Of a stretch of DNA of 64,000 bases, positions 24,245-36,550 are shown in pieces. This stretch comes from Neogale vison (lineage: Eukaryota; Chordata; Mammalia; Carnivora; Mustelidae): the NCBI RefSeq assembly GCF_020171115.1, contig NC_058105.1, positions 63,795,001-63,859,000 of the forward strand. The letters are read 5' to 3'. Within the stretch, counting starts at the first letter, position 1, and each line of letters opens with the position of its first letter. Under the pieces are notes generated by a model. The model was not told the DNA's origin and made no database searches. It saw only the letters and a program-made list of their open reading frames with translations. A program made the position numbers and the translations under genes.

Positions 24245-27200
24245 TAATTTTTTGAGTTTTTATTTAAATTCTAGTTAGTTAACATACAATGTAATATTAG
24301 CTTCAGGTGTACAATTTATTGACTCATTACTTAAATACAACAGCTGGTGCTCACCACAAGTGTACTCCTTAATCCCCATCACCTATTAAACCCATCCTCC
24401 CACGCACCTCTGCTCTGGCAACCATCAGACTATTCCCTATAATTAACAGTTTGTTTCTCAGTTTGCCTCTCTTTCCCCCTCATGATCATTTGTTCTACTT
24501 CTTAAATTCCACATATGAGTGAAATAATATGGTATTTGTCTTTCTCTGACTGATTTTGCTTAACCTAATATGCTGTAGCTCCATCGACATCATTGAAAAT
24601 GACAAAATATTATTCTTTTTATTTTATTTATATGGTATAAGAAAGTGGTCCAGTTTCATTCTTTTGCATGCTGCTTTCTAGTTTTAACAACACCATTTAT
24701 TGAAGACTGTTTTTTTCCAATTGGATATTTTTTCCTGCCTTTTTGAAGATTAATTGACCATATAGTTCTGGATTCATTTATGGGTTTTCCATTCCATTCT
24801 ACTGATCTATGTGTCTATTTCTGTATCAGTACCATAATGTCTTGATAACTACAACTTTATACTACAACTTGAAGTCCAGAATTGTGATGCCTCCAGCTTT
24901 GCTTTTCTTTTTCAAGGTCACTTTGACTATTTGGGGACTTTTGTCGTTGCATACAAATTTTAGAATTGTTTGTTCTAGCTCTGTGAATTATGCAGGTGGT
25001 GTTTTGATAAGGATTGCATTAAATATGTAGACTGCTTTGGGTAGTATAGACATTTTAATAATATTTGTTCTTATAATCCATGAGCGGGGGATAGTTTTCC
25101 ATTTCTTTGTGTCATCTTCAACTTCTTTCATCAGTAGTTTATGGTTTTCAGAGTTTAAGTCTTTTACCTATTTGGTTAGGTGTATTCCTAGCTATCTTAT
25201 GGTTTTTGGTGCAAGTATAGATGGGATTGTTTCCTTGATTTCTCTTTCTGCTTCTTCATTATTGATGTATAGAAATGCCACAGATTTCTCTATGTTGATT
25301 TTCAGTCCTGCCCTTTACTGAATTTGTGTATCCATTCTAGCATTTTTTTTTTTGGTAGAGTCTTTTGGATTTTGTATATGCAATATGTGGTCATCTGAAA
25401 ATGGTGAAAATTTTAGCTCTTCCTTACCAATTTGGATGCCTTTTCTTTCTTTTTGCTGTCTGATTGCTGAGGCTAGGTCTTCTAGTACTATGTTAAATAA
25501 CAATGTTGTGAGTGGACATCTCTGTCTTTTCCTAACCAGAGAGGAAAAGCTCTGTTTTTCCCCACTGAGGATGATAATAGCTCTGGCTTTTTCATATATG
25601 ACCTTTATCACGTTGAGGTTTGTTCCATCTATACCTATTTTGCTAAGGGTCTTTATCATGAATGGATGTTGAACTTTGCCTAATGCTCTTCTTGCATCTA
25701 TTGAAAGGATCAATATGGCTCTTTTTATTCCTCCTTTTTTTGTTTGTTTATGTAGTGTATCATATTAATCGATTTGCAAATATTGAACCACACTTGCAAA
25801 CTTGCAACCTAGGAATAAATCTCACTTCATCATGCTGAATGATTCTTTTCGGATACAATTTTTATCCAAATGAATTTTTGCACCCATGTTCATCAGGGTT
25901 ATTGGTCTGTAGTTTTCTTTTTCAGTGGAGTATTTTTTTCTGGTTTTGGTAACAGTGTGATGCTGACCTTATAGAATACATTTGGAATTTTCCTTCATTT
26001 ATTTTTTCTTTCTTTCTTTCTTTCTTTTTTGGAACTTTCCTTCATTTCCTTCCTTCCTTCCTTCCTTCCTTTTTTTTTGAATAGTTGGAAAAGAATATTA
26101 ACTGTTCTTTAAATTTTTGATAGAACTCACCTGTAAAGACAACTGGACATAGAATTTTTTCTGTTTGGAGTTTTTCAAATAGTGATTCCATTTCTCTGTT
26201 AGTTATTGTTCTGTTCAAGATTTTTATTTCTTCCTGTTTCAGTTTGGTAGTTAATGTTTCTAGGAATTTATCCATTTCTTCTAAGTTGTCCAATTTGTCG
26301 CATATAGTTTTCCACAATATTCTCTTATCATTGTTTTTACTTTTCTTGTGTTGGATTTTATTACTCCTCTTTCATTTGTGATTTTTATTTATTTGGGTCC
26401 TGTTACATTTGCTAAGTCTGGATATGGGGGTTATCAATTTTATTAATTTTTCAAGGACTGAACTCCTGGTTTCATTGGCCTGTTCTAACTTTTGTATAGT
26501 TTGTATATTATTTATTTCTGTGCTAATCCTTATTATTTTTCCTTTTGCTGGCTTTCAGCTTTGTTTGTTGCTATTTTTCTAGCTGCTTTAGGTGTAAGGT
26601 TAGGTTGCTTGAGATTTTTTTTGCTTCTTGAGGTAGGCCTGTATTGTTATATACTTCCCTCTTAAGACCACTTTTGCTGCATCCCAAAGATTTGGGGGTC
26701 ATTGTGTTTACATTTTCATTTGTTTCCATGTATTTTTTTTTAAATTTCTACCTTTATTTCCCAGTTGACCTACTCATTGTTTAGTAGTGTGTTCATTTGT
26801 TTAGTAGCTCTATTTATTCGTGGTCTTTCCAAATTTTTTCTTGTGGTTGACTTCACATTTTGTAGTGTTGTTATCAGAAAACATGCATGGTGTGATCTCA
26901 GTCATTTTGTATTTGCTGAGGTCTGATTTGTAACCCAGTATGTGATCTATTCTGGAGAATGTCTCATGTGCCCTTGAGAAGAACGTGTATTCTTCCGTTT
27001 TAGGATGGAGTGTTCCAAGTATACCTTATAATTATACTATCTGATCCAGTGTGTCATTCAAAGCCATTGCTTCCTTGTTCATTTTCTGTTTATATTTAAT
27101 ATATATTTATTATTAATATATTTCAATATAAATTTATATTTAATATATAATATTATGATATATAATATGTAATATATAATATACATTGCAAATTATATAT

Positions 27201-27870
27201 TATATATTAATGTATATTATATATTTATCATATATATTATATATAGTTGTTATATTAATAATATATATGATAATATATAATATAATATGATATAAGTAAT
27301 AATATATATAATTTGTAATATAATAATGATATATAATAATAATATATAATATATATAAAATAATAATTTATAATATATGATATATACTATCAATAAGAAT
27401 ATATAATTTATTATAATTATTTATATATGTGATTAATTATATGATTGTGTAATTATAATTTATATTATTATATTAATTTATATTATTTTATATTAATTAA
27501 TTTATATAATTATATTAATAATATGTCATTCTATTATTATATTAATGTTCCCTTTAATATTTTATACAGGGCTGGCTTAGTGGTCATTTTCTCCTTTAGT
27601 TTATATTTGTCTGGGAAACAACTTATCCCTCCTATTCTGAATGATAGTATTTTTCATCTTGTTTTTCAGATTTTTTCTTCATCACTATCTTTTGCAAATT
27701 AATTACAATGCTTTGGTTTTGGCCTCCTTTTTTTAATTTTGTTTGGAGTTTTCTGAGCCTTGTGGGTCTGGTAGTCTGTTTTCTTCCCCAGATTGGGGAA
27801 GTTTTCAGCTATTATTTCCACAAATATATTTTCTACTCCCTTTTCTCTTTCTTGAAGAAAATGCCACTTG
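24245..27870 (-). mobile_element. L1, 3' UTR through much of ORF2, minus strand
   Basis: 3' UTR complement at 24250-24500, then reverse ORF2. A 132-codon remnant at 25315-25713 (minus) carries the RT region: I-D-A-R-R-A-L-G-K-V-Q-H-P-F, and a decayed F-S-D-D in place of the F-A-D-D active site. Another remnant lies at 26042-26317. Microsatellites (TTTC)n at 26007-26028 and (CCTT)n at 26041-26070 and the AT island at 27091-27546 interrupt it. Multiple shifts: dead. Confidence 0.88.
27091..27546. repeat. AT-rich low-complexity island (~455 bp)
   Basis: Nearly pure A/T with TATA, ATATAAT and TTAATATA words in both orientations and only a handful of G/C bases. It replaces the endonuclease-to-5' part expected at this place of the L1. 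Strongly self-complementary. Confidence 0.95.
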
Positions 27871-28517
27871 TAAAAACGGGCAGCTACAGAACCTAATGTA
27901 GATATTTTGTATGACTAAAATTAGTGGAAACTCAAGTCTGAAAAGTTATTTGGACAATTTTTCCGAAGCCCAACACAGCTGTATTCCCTCAGTTCTCTAC
28001 TGTAACCTGTATTTCTTATAGCTGTATTTGTAAACAAGGAAGTACTAATGCTTGTTGGCTATTTCAGGTTGATTAAAATAAGTTTCATTACAATTAGTGG
28101 TTTATATATACCTAAAATAGAAAGATCTAAAGCTGAAGTCTAAAAGAAGGTTTTATGAATAGTTTCTCTGCTTTGAAGAGTCCCAAGGTTGCAGTAATCT
28201 GCCAATAAAACTTAATAGGATTTCACAGAATAACAGTGCTTATACATTTTTTTCCTTTGAAAAAGAAGTATGGAAGTATTATTTGTTGCCTATCTTAAAG
28301 TGAATCTTCTTCTTTTTTTCTAGTTACAGGACACCCAATTTTGTTTACCTCACAAAACCAGAATATCAATTTCTTCATTTGTCAGAAAGAGTTGAAATGG
28401 TGTTCATGCATGCCACCTTTAATCAATGTAGTATAGAGTATCCTAACTAAGCAATTAGGTGAGAAAAAGAAATAAAGGAATCCAAATTGGAAAGGAAAAA
28501 ATAAAATAGTCATTATT
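27871..28517. other. Unique non-coding DNA
   Basis: No gene or named repeat. Confidence 0.4.
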
Positions 28518-28529
28518 TGTAAATGTCAT

Positions 28530-28723
28530 ATTTTTTTTAAAAGATTTTATTTATTTATTTGACAGAGAGATCACAAGTAGGCAGAGAGGCAGGCAGAGAG
28601 AGAGAGGAAGGGAAGCAGGCTCCCTGCCGAGCAGAGCCCGACACGAGGCTCAATCCCAAGACCCTGAGATCATGACCTAGGCCGAAGGCAGAGGCTTAAC
28701 TCACTGAGCCATCCAGGGGCCCC
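28530..28723 (-). mobile_element. Carnivore SINE
   Basis: Antisense near-consensus copy. TSD TGTAAATGTCAT / TGTAGATGTCAT at 28518-28529 and 28724-28735. Confidence 0.93.
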
Positions 28724-28901
28724 TGTAGATGTCATGCTATTATATGTAGAAAAACCTAAAGACTTCACCAGAAAACTGTCAAAACTAAAAAAATGAATTC
28801 AGTAATGTTGAAGGATACAAAATCAATATACAGAAATTTGTTGAATTTTTATACACTAAAGATGAACTATCAAAAAAAAAAGAAACTAAGAAAATAATCC
28901 C

Positions 28902-29105
28902 AGGGTGCCTGGATGACTCAGTTGGTCAAGCATCTAACTCTTGTTTTTAGCTTAGGTCATGATCTCAGCGTCCTGAGATCAAACCCTGCATTAGGCTCCG
29001 TGCTTAATGTCAGTTTTTCTCTCTCTCTCTCCCTCTGCTCCTTCCCCTACTTGCCCTTTCTCTCTCTCTCACTCTCCCTAATAAATACATCTGAAAAAAA
29101 GAGAA
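28902..29105 (+). mobile_element. Carnivore SINE, diverged
   Basis: TSD AGAAAATAATCCC / AGAAAATAGTCCC at 28889-28901 and 29106-29118. Inserted in the old L1. Confidence 0.92.
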
Positions 29106-29211
29106 AGAAAATAGTCCCATTTATAATTGCATCAAAAATAATACAATACCTAGGAATAAGTTTTACCAAGGAGTAAAAAACCTGTACACTGAAAAGCATA
29201 AGACACTTATG

Positions 29212-29870
29212 ATACTTGTCTTTCCCTGGTTGACTTATTTTGCTTAGCATAATATTTCTAGCTCCATCTACATCATTGCAAATGGCTAGATTTCACTCTT
29301 TTTTGTGGCTGAGTAATATTCCTATCTATCTATCTATCTATATATCTATATCTATATATATATATGGTATGGTATATATATGTATGGTATGGTATGGTAT
29401 ATATATGTATATGTATATGTGTATAGATATAGATATCTCCATCCCACATCTTCTTTATCCATTCTTCAGTTGATGGACATTTGTGCTGTTTACATAATTT
29501 AGGTATTGTAGATAATGCTGCTATAAACATCAGAGTGCATGCATCCTTTTAAATTAGTATTTTTGTATTCTTTGTATAAATACTTGGTAGTTTTCTGTCA
29601 TATTTGGAATTTAAGAAACAAAATTAGTGAAAAGGGGGAAATAGAGAGAGGCAAGCCAAGAAATAGACTTGACTATAAAGAATAGACTGATGGTTACCAG
29701 AGGGAAGGTGGCTGGAGGGATGGATTAAATAGGTGGCGGGTTTTAAGGAGTGTACTAGCTGTCATGAGCACCGGATGTTGTATGGAAATGCTGAATCACT
29801 ATATGGAACACCAGAAACTAATATTAAACTTGACATGTCAACTAACTGGAACAACAAAAAAAAAACTTTT
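29212..29870 (+). mobile_element. 5'-inverted L1 inserted in older L1
   Basis: 29212-29590 is reverse-complement L1 ('tagctccatctacatcattgcaaatggc', 'catcttctttatccattcttcagttgatgg'). 29600-29870 is plus-strand L1 3' end with poly(A). The host L1 reads on across the insertion with TSD AAGACACTTATGA / AAGACACCAATGA. Contains an array of TATC and GGTAT repeats at 29325-29440. Confidence 0.82.
29325..29440. repeat. TATC/TATA/GGTAT compound simple repeat
   Basis: Runs of TATC, TATA and ATGGTATGGTAT, ending in ATAGATATAGATATC; the two ends are partly complementary. Confidence 0.9.
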
Positions 29871-30199
29871 AAAAAGACACCAATGAAAGAAATTGGAGAC
29901 ATTAAAAAATGAAAGATGTTCCATGCTCATATATTAAAATAATTAATATTATTAAAATGTCCCTACTACCCAAAGAAATCTACGTATTCAATGTAGATAC
30001 TTCCAAAATTCCAATAGCATTTTTTTTCACAGAAAAAAGGACAAAGCTAAAATTTGTATAGAATCACAAAAGGCCTGAATAACTACAGTAATCTTGAGAG
30101 AGAACAAAGCTGGAAGCATCACACTTCTTGATTTTCAACTATATTTCAAAGGTATAGTAATCAAAACCGTATGGTGTTGCCATAAAAACAGACATACAG

Positions 30200-30400
30200 G
30201 GACGCCTGGGTGGCTCAGTTGGTTGGGCAGCTGCCTTCAGCTCAGGTCATGATCCCAGCGTCCTGGGATTGGGTCCCACATCGGGCTCCTTGCTCCGCGG
30301 GGAGCCTGCTTCTCCCTCTGACTCTGCCTGCCTGTGCTCGCTCTCCCTCTCTCTCTCTCTCTCTCTGACAAATAAATAAATAAAATCTTAAAAAAAAAAA
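30200..30400 (+). mobile_element. Carnivore SINE
   Basis: Starts GGGACGCCTGGGTGGCTCAGTTGG, long CT tract, A17 tail. Perfect TSD AAAAACAGACATACAG at 30184-30199 and 30401-30416; one of the youngest-looking copies. Confidence 0.95.
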
Positions 30401-31102
30401 AAAAACAGACATACAGATCGGTGAAGCAAAATAAAGAGCCCAGAAGTAAACTCACATGTGCGGCCAATTAATTAATGATAAAAGATCCAGAGACAGACCA
30501 TGGGAAAAGACAGTCTCTTCAAAAAATGGTGGAAAAACTGGACAGTCACCTGCAAAACAAAAACAAAAACAAAAACATGACCATTATCTCACACTATACA
30601 CAAAAAATTAACTCAAAAATTTTTAAAGATTTGAATGTAAGAACCTGAAACCTTAGAACTCCTAGAAGAAAACACAGGTAGTGAACTTTTTGACATATAT
30701 CTTGGTGATAAATTTTGGGATTTGAAATCAAAAGGAATGGCAACAAAAGCAAAAGCAAACAACTGGGACTATATAAAACTATAAAGCTTCTGCACAGCAA
30801 AGGGAACCATCAACAAAATGAGAAGTCAACCTATTGAATGGGAGAAAATATTTACAAATCATTATCTGATAAGGGATTATCCAAAATATACTAAGAACTC
30901 ATGCAATTCAATAGCAAAAATATAATACATTCAAAACATGTGCAGAGATTCTGAGTAGAATTTTTTTCCAAGGAAGATGTAGAGATGCCTAGCACGTACA
31001 AGAAAAGACACTCGAAATCATTGATCACCAAGGAAATAAATTAAAACTACAATGAGCTAACACTTTAAACCTGTTAAAATGGCTACTATCAAAAAATGTA
31101 AG

Positions 31103-31320
31103 GGCACCTACGTGGGTCAGTCAGTAAAGCATCTGATTTTTTATTTTGTTTCAGGGCATCATCTCAGGGTCCTGAGATCAAGCCCAAGTCAAGCTCTTCA
31201 GTCAGCAATGAGTCTGCTTGATATTCTCTCTCTCTTCCTCCCTCTGCCCCATCCCTCTTCTCTCTCTTTCAAATCAATTAATTAATTAATTCATCCATTA
31301 AATAAATAAATAATTTTTTT
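31103..31320 (+). mobile_element. Carnivore SINE, diverged
   Basis: Diverged head and a tail of (ATTA)n(AAAT)n. Short TSD-like flank AAATGTAAG / GAATGCAAG. Confidence 0.85.
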
Positions 31321-31791
31321 GAATGCAAGTGATAATAAGTGTTGGTGAGGATGTGGAGAAAAAGGAACTTTTGTGCATTATTTTTGGGAATGTAAATTGG
31401 TGCAACCACTATGGAAAATACTATGAATGTTCCTTGGTAAATTTAATACAAAGCTACCACATGATCCAGCAATTCTACTTCCTGCTATGTATCTGAAAAA
31501 AATGAAAATATTATCTCAAAAATTATATGTACCCCCATGTTCATTGCACTATCATTTATAATAGCCAAGATATGGAAACAACCTAAGGGTCCACTGATGA
31601 ATAAATGAATAAAGAGAATTTACACACAGACACACACAAATGCACACACAAGAATATTATTCAGGCATAAAAAAGAATAAAATCTTGTTATTTTTGATGA
31701 CATGGATGGATCTCAAAAACATTATGCTAAGGGAAATAAGTCAGACAGAGAAAGTTATATGCTGTATGATCTCACTTATATGCAGAATTTT

Positions 31792-31974
31792 TTTAAAGAT
31801 TTTATTTATTTATTTGACAGACAGAGATCACAAGTAGGCAGAGACACAGGCAGAGAGGAGGAAGCAGGCCCCCCGCCGAGCAGAGAGCCCGATGCGGGGC
31901 TCGATCCCAGGACCCTGAGATCATGACCCGAGCCGAAGGCAGAGGATTAACCCACTGAGCCACCCAGGTGCCCC
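31792..31974 (-). mobile_element. Carnivore SINE
   Basis: Antisense near-consensus copy. TSD TATATGCAGAATTTTTT / TATATGCAGAGTTTTTT on the two sides (left from 31777, right from 31975). Confidence 0.94.
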
Positions 31975-32350
31975 TATATGCAGAGTTTTTTTTAAAAAAA
32001 TAATCATAGTACAGAGAACAGATTGGGTAGTTGCCAGAGGTCAGTGGGGGGTAGGGTTGGGGGAAATGTCTAAATGAGATCAAAAGGTGCAACCTTCAGT
32101 TATTAAATAAGTAAGTCATAGAGATGTAATGTACAGCATGGTAACTATAGTTAATAATACTGTATTGCATAATTGAAAGTTACTAAGAGTAGATCTTAAA
32201 AATTCTTATCAGAAGAAAAAAATCTGTAATTATGTGTGGTGTCTAATTTAACTAGGCTTGTGGTGATCATTTCACAATATATACAAATATTGAATCATTA
32301 TGTTGCACACCTGAAATTAATATTTGTCAATTACACCTCATTTTAAAAAA

Positions 32351-32815
32351 TCACGTTGAAAAAAAATTTAAACCCAATGAGGTAGGTGTTAGGAATAGAC
32401 AAGTATTTCCCAGTGCTCCTGCTTCCATGTAGAGAAGAATAATACCCTAGAGAAGATCTCCTGACTTTCACCCTCACCTGCTCCCTGTTTCCTTCCAAAT
32501 GAGAGAAGTGAGTGACTCTTCTACTGGTGAATCAAGATGAGGAGTGCATCTTCCTTGAAATGTCAGAGTCATAAGTACAGTACATTCTGTTTGCTCTAAG
32601 GCAGGTGTGCTCTGTGGAGGAGACCTGCCAGAGGCTCACTTCAATACAGGAGGAGGGGTATATTAACAAATCTGTTTGCTCCACCAAAATCATGCACATT
32701 CTCCAAATAGCTTTACTGATCCTAGAACAAGCAAAGAGAGTTGATAAGCTCTGCCATGATGAATATAGAATCAAATGAAGAAAGAGATGTAAAATTAAAT
32801 TTAGTCTATATAGAT
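32351..32815. other. Unique non-coding DNA
   Basis: No gene or named repeat; an 80-codon minus frame at 32532-32774 resembles nothing known. Confidence 0.4.
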
Positions 32816-32833
32816 TAAATCTATTACTTTTCT

Positions 32834-33029
32834 TTTTTTTTCTTCAGATTTTTATTTATTTATTTGACAAACAGAGATCACAACTAAGCAGAGCAGCAGG
32901 CAGAGAGAGAGGGGGGAGCAGGCTCCCCACTGAGCAGAAAGCCCGATGTGGGGCTCGATCCCAGGACCCTGGAATCATGATCTGAGCTGAAGGCAGAGGC
33001 TTTAACCCAGTGAGCCACCCAGGTGCCCC
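32834..33029 (-). mobile_element. Carnivore SINE
   Basis: Antisense copy with perfect 18-bp TSD TAAATCTATTACTTTTCT at 32816-32833 and 33030-33047. Confidence 0.95.
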
Positions 33030-33047
33030 TAAATCTATTACTTTTCT

Positions 33048-34670
33048 ATTGCAGGAAGTTTTAAACATATTTACAGAAGATAGTGTTCTTTATATTTCTG
33101 TATGTGCTACATAACAGAGTTGGGCACATAAAAGAAAATAACAGTACATTTGTTTATTGGTAGACTGAAGGCATTAGAAAGTACAGACAATATAATTCCT
33201 TCTTAATTTTCCAATTACTTCCTGTCTTTCTCCTTAAAGAAAAGAAATTGTCAACAGCTAATACAATCAATTATTCTTGTTTGAACACTGGCTAGGTATT
33301 TGCTCACTCGTGTTAGACAGTATGGGGATACAAACCATGGGACTCAGCCCTTACCCTTTAGAAACATATATATACTTACAGAGATGAAACACAACAGGAT
33401 ACAGTGGCATGGAACAACAGAGTAGAGTTTATACGAAATTAGTGTTGGTAGAGGTAAAAAATGGGAGAAGAATGATACTCCCAGAAAGCACCATGGAGGA
33501 AGAGAGACTTAATGGGTGAACAAATTTCTGCTGCATACTTACTCCTTAAGAGATGGTTGTGCTTCAGATTCCTGGCAGTACCGTGGGGTTCTAAGGTAAG
33601 GTACACTATGTATTATGTATTATTTCATCAAGTTTTAAAAATACATGCATACAGACGAACTCACATAAGCATTAATTAGAACCATCTCTGAAGGAGAAAA
33701 GCCCACAGGGAATCTTAAGGAGTATATGTATGGCAATAGGGAAGGTCCCATCTGCTTTGCTGGATCATGTTTACAATTTGTCTGGTTACCTATGAACTTC
33801 AGGTTCAGTTCAATTCAACAATTTTATTGAGGTTCCTCTGTTAATAGACAAAGGACTAAACATTGCTAAAGATTCAAAGGTGAGTTAGAGGCTGAACGAG
33901 GTAAACGATACAGGTACATGGAATTGGCTATAAAACAAGATAGTATTATAAATACACTTCAAATCTACTTCATTCATTCTTACCAAAACTAAGTCCAAGA
34001 ATTATTGACAGTCATTGCAGAAACATGGGGGTTTAATTTGTCCTTTAGAAATAGTTCTGCCCTTCTTCCACTGGAAGACAAGCCAGAAATACAAACTCCA
34101 CAAACATCCCTATACATATAAAACACAAAAATTATGATTATACTAGTAAGGACTAAGGAATAAAATTAATGCCAATCTTGTTCTAGTTTAAGGTGAGGTG
34201 TGTGATGGGAAGTACTTTACTATCATATGCTGTACAACATGAATACACAAAGTATAATAGTTATGTTTTGGAAGGTTCCAATTAAAACTGCTTTGGATGC
34301 TTGAGGTGGGAGTGTTATTTAGAGAAAATAGTCTCAAGAGAATATGCTCATTAAAACAAACACACACATAAGAAAATTAATTGTGTTATCAGTTGATCTA
34401 TTAGGAGACTTTTTTGGCTTCTGTCAATTTCTTACATAAACAATTATTTATCTTTAAATTGCTGGGGAGAGATTTCTAGCTGTATTTGTGATGCAAATTT
34501 GGAGTTCAAAGTTTTGCGTTTAGAGTAGTCTTTGGAAGAAATTGTATAGGTGGCAGAATCATATTCTTCCCACAGTCTTAGCATATTCATCATAGTATTA
34601 GTTGGATATTCTTGTTAATCAGTCATCACTTCCTCTTCCTAGCTTCATCTAGTTCATAATTCCATAGAGT
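33048..34670. other. Unique non-coding DNA
   Basis: No gene. A phrase at 33807-33880 ('aattcaacaattttattgaggttcctctgttaatagac') looks like an ancient L2/MIR-type remnant. Confidence 0.45.
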
Positions 34671-34686
34671 ATATTTGCCTCCTGAG

Positions 34687-34858
34687 GCACCTGGGTGGCT
34701 CAATTGGTTAACCCTCCAAATCTCAATTTCGGCTCAGGTCAGGATCTCAAGGTTGTGAGGTAAGTCTCCCAGCTGAGCATGGAGACTGCTTAAGATTGTC
34801 TCTTTCCCTCTCCCTTTACCCCCAACCGCATTCTCTTAAAAAACAAACAAACAAACAT
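34687..34858 (+). mobile_element. Carnivore SINE, diverged
   Basis: Head GGCACCTGGGTGGCTCAATTGG, tail with (AAAC)n. Perfect 16-bp TSD ATATTTGCCTCCTGAG at 34671-34686 and 34859-34874. Last young SINE before ITM2A. Confidence 0.93.
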
Positions 34859-34874
34859 ATATTTGCCTCCTGAG

Positions 34875-35644
34875 TAAACTGATTTTTGTTGTTGGTTACT
34901 TCTAAATATATGTGCATATTTCTTTTCTGTAAGTATTTCATTGGTCCATAGAAATTCTTCGTATCCAATGAGAATTTATTTTTCTCAAGCTATTCAAAAT
35001 AGCTTTAAATTGAGGCTATTCAATTCAAGTTAAGGCACAACTTTCTCTTAAACTTGAAGATATGACCACATTGTTGTGAAGAGAGGATGAAAACTAATCT
35101 TATATTTAAGAAAATCTTGCATCTTCCTATTTTCATAGCTTACTAGCCTACAAAGAAAACTTTAGAGTTGAGAAATAAAAATCTATTACTTTTGAGAATC
35201 AGAAAGCAAGTATTTTCTATTACTCTGTGGAAGAAGCCCTAGCTATGCTCCCAGGACTGAGCCATGTATGTAGAGAAGTCATGGATGTATAACATGGCTT
35301 GGCTCTTTAAGGAATTAAGCCAAATTCCTAGAATTATATCCCCAAACAGATGGCTGGCCAGTTCTCCCAGTAGCCTCTTCTCTGCAGAAAAAAACAACTG
35401 TGAAACTCAGGAGAAATATGTTTTAGGATGAGGAGCCTGTAGCCTGTAGCCACGACCAGCAAAATTTTAAAAGGATTTCAAGTGCTTTTAGTCCTGAGCA
35501 AAATCCTAGGCAGAAATCTCTGTTTGCAATATGGGCAGGGGATTCATTCTTCATTTCCCTAAAGAATATGCTCATTTTTTTCCGATTTCAAGCTAGCTCC
35601 CTTTTTGATTTTCTGATTCTTTTTTTTTTTTTTTAGTAGCAGTG
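34875..35644. other. Unique non-coding DNA upstream of ITM2A
   Basis: No gene or named repeat; a T-run at 35618-35634. Confidence 0.4.
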
Positions 35645-35880
35645 AGACACCATAGTGACTAAGACTATAAACATGGAAAGCACACCACCTAAGTTAGCAT
35701 TTGACCTTGGGCAAGTCACTTGACCTCTTGGAAATTCGGTTTCTTCATCAATAAAATGAGGAATAGACTAATACTTCGCAGGTTGTGATAAAGATTAAAT
35801 GAGAATGAATTTAATGGGCTTAGCATAAAAATCTAGTTTTTGATGTGTTCAACAAATGTTAGTATTACTATCAAGGGTGC
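35645..35880 (+). mobile_element. MIR (ancient tRNA-derived SINE)
   Basis: Clear MIR word order: 'tttgaccttgggcaagtcacttgacctc', 'ggtttcttcatcaataaaatgagg', 'gttgtgataaagattaaatgag', 'aacaaatgttagtatta'. Shared across mammals, so it predates the carnivore SINEs. Confidence 0.9.
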
Positions 35881-36410
35881 CACCAACTTCCCAATCCTGG
35901 ATTCCCAATCATTTAAAACAGAATTAGTTTTTCTAATTTATCTCTTATTATTTGATGCTGCACCAGACCTTGTAACATATGGTTCCTAAACATCTTTGGA
36001 TGGAAATTATCCCTTTATTTTTGATGTTGCAATCATAATGTATTCTACCACCTCTCACCTGGAATATAGAAGTGCTTCCCAACTGGTTTCCCAATATATC
36101 TTGCTGTCAGATTAATCTTCTTAAGTAGAATGCTGGGTGTGAAGCCACTGCAGATGAGATAGGAATTTAAACATTCCTAGTAGCACTGGCTGTGGGTTGA
36201 ACTACTCTGCTAGTTTGTAGAATTGCTATATTACACTCCGCAGCACAGGACCAGTGTCCCCACTATAAAAACTATAAAACTTAAGACAAATATATAATTG
36301 CTGTGGTTTCAGTTAAATGTTAAATGTTAAATTATAATGGCCAGACCTGAAGAAAGAATTAAACAACAACAAAACAAAAACAAAAACAAAAAATACACAA
36401 GGTACCATTA
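35881..36410. other. Unique or ancient non-coding DNA
   Basis: No gene. 36020-36130 ('caccacctctcacctggaatatagaagtgcttcccaactggtttcc') has an ancient L2-like feel but I cannot confirm it. An (AAAAC)n run lies at 36365-36392. Confidence 0.4.
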
Positions 36411-36550
36411 TTTCTTTTTTTATTATTATTATGTTCAGTTAGCCACTGTATAGTACATAATTAGTTTTTGGTGTAGTGTTCATTGATTCATTAGTTAAGT
36501 ATAACACACAGTGCTCATCACAGCATGTGCCCTCCTCAATACCCACATTT
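36411..36550 (-). mobile_element. Truncated L1 3' end
   Basis: Complement of an L1 3' UTR ('gtgttcattgattcattagttaagtataacacacagtgctcatc') with the (TTA)n/T tail at its low-coordinate end; about 140 bases remain. Confidence 0.8.

Larger units (their letters stand above)
28736..32350 (+). mobile_element. Old L1, ORF2 C-terminal half to 3' end, plus strand, heavily nested
   Basis: L1 order runs from 'caatatacagaaatttgttgaatttttatacact' through 'tagtatagtaatcaaaacc', 'atggagaaaatatttacaaatc' and 'gttggtgaggatgtggag' to the 3' end near 32340. It is split by SINEs at 28902, 30200, 31103 and 31792 and by an L1 at 29212. All frames are broken. Confidence 0.85.
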
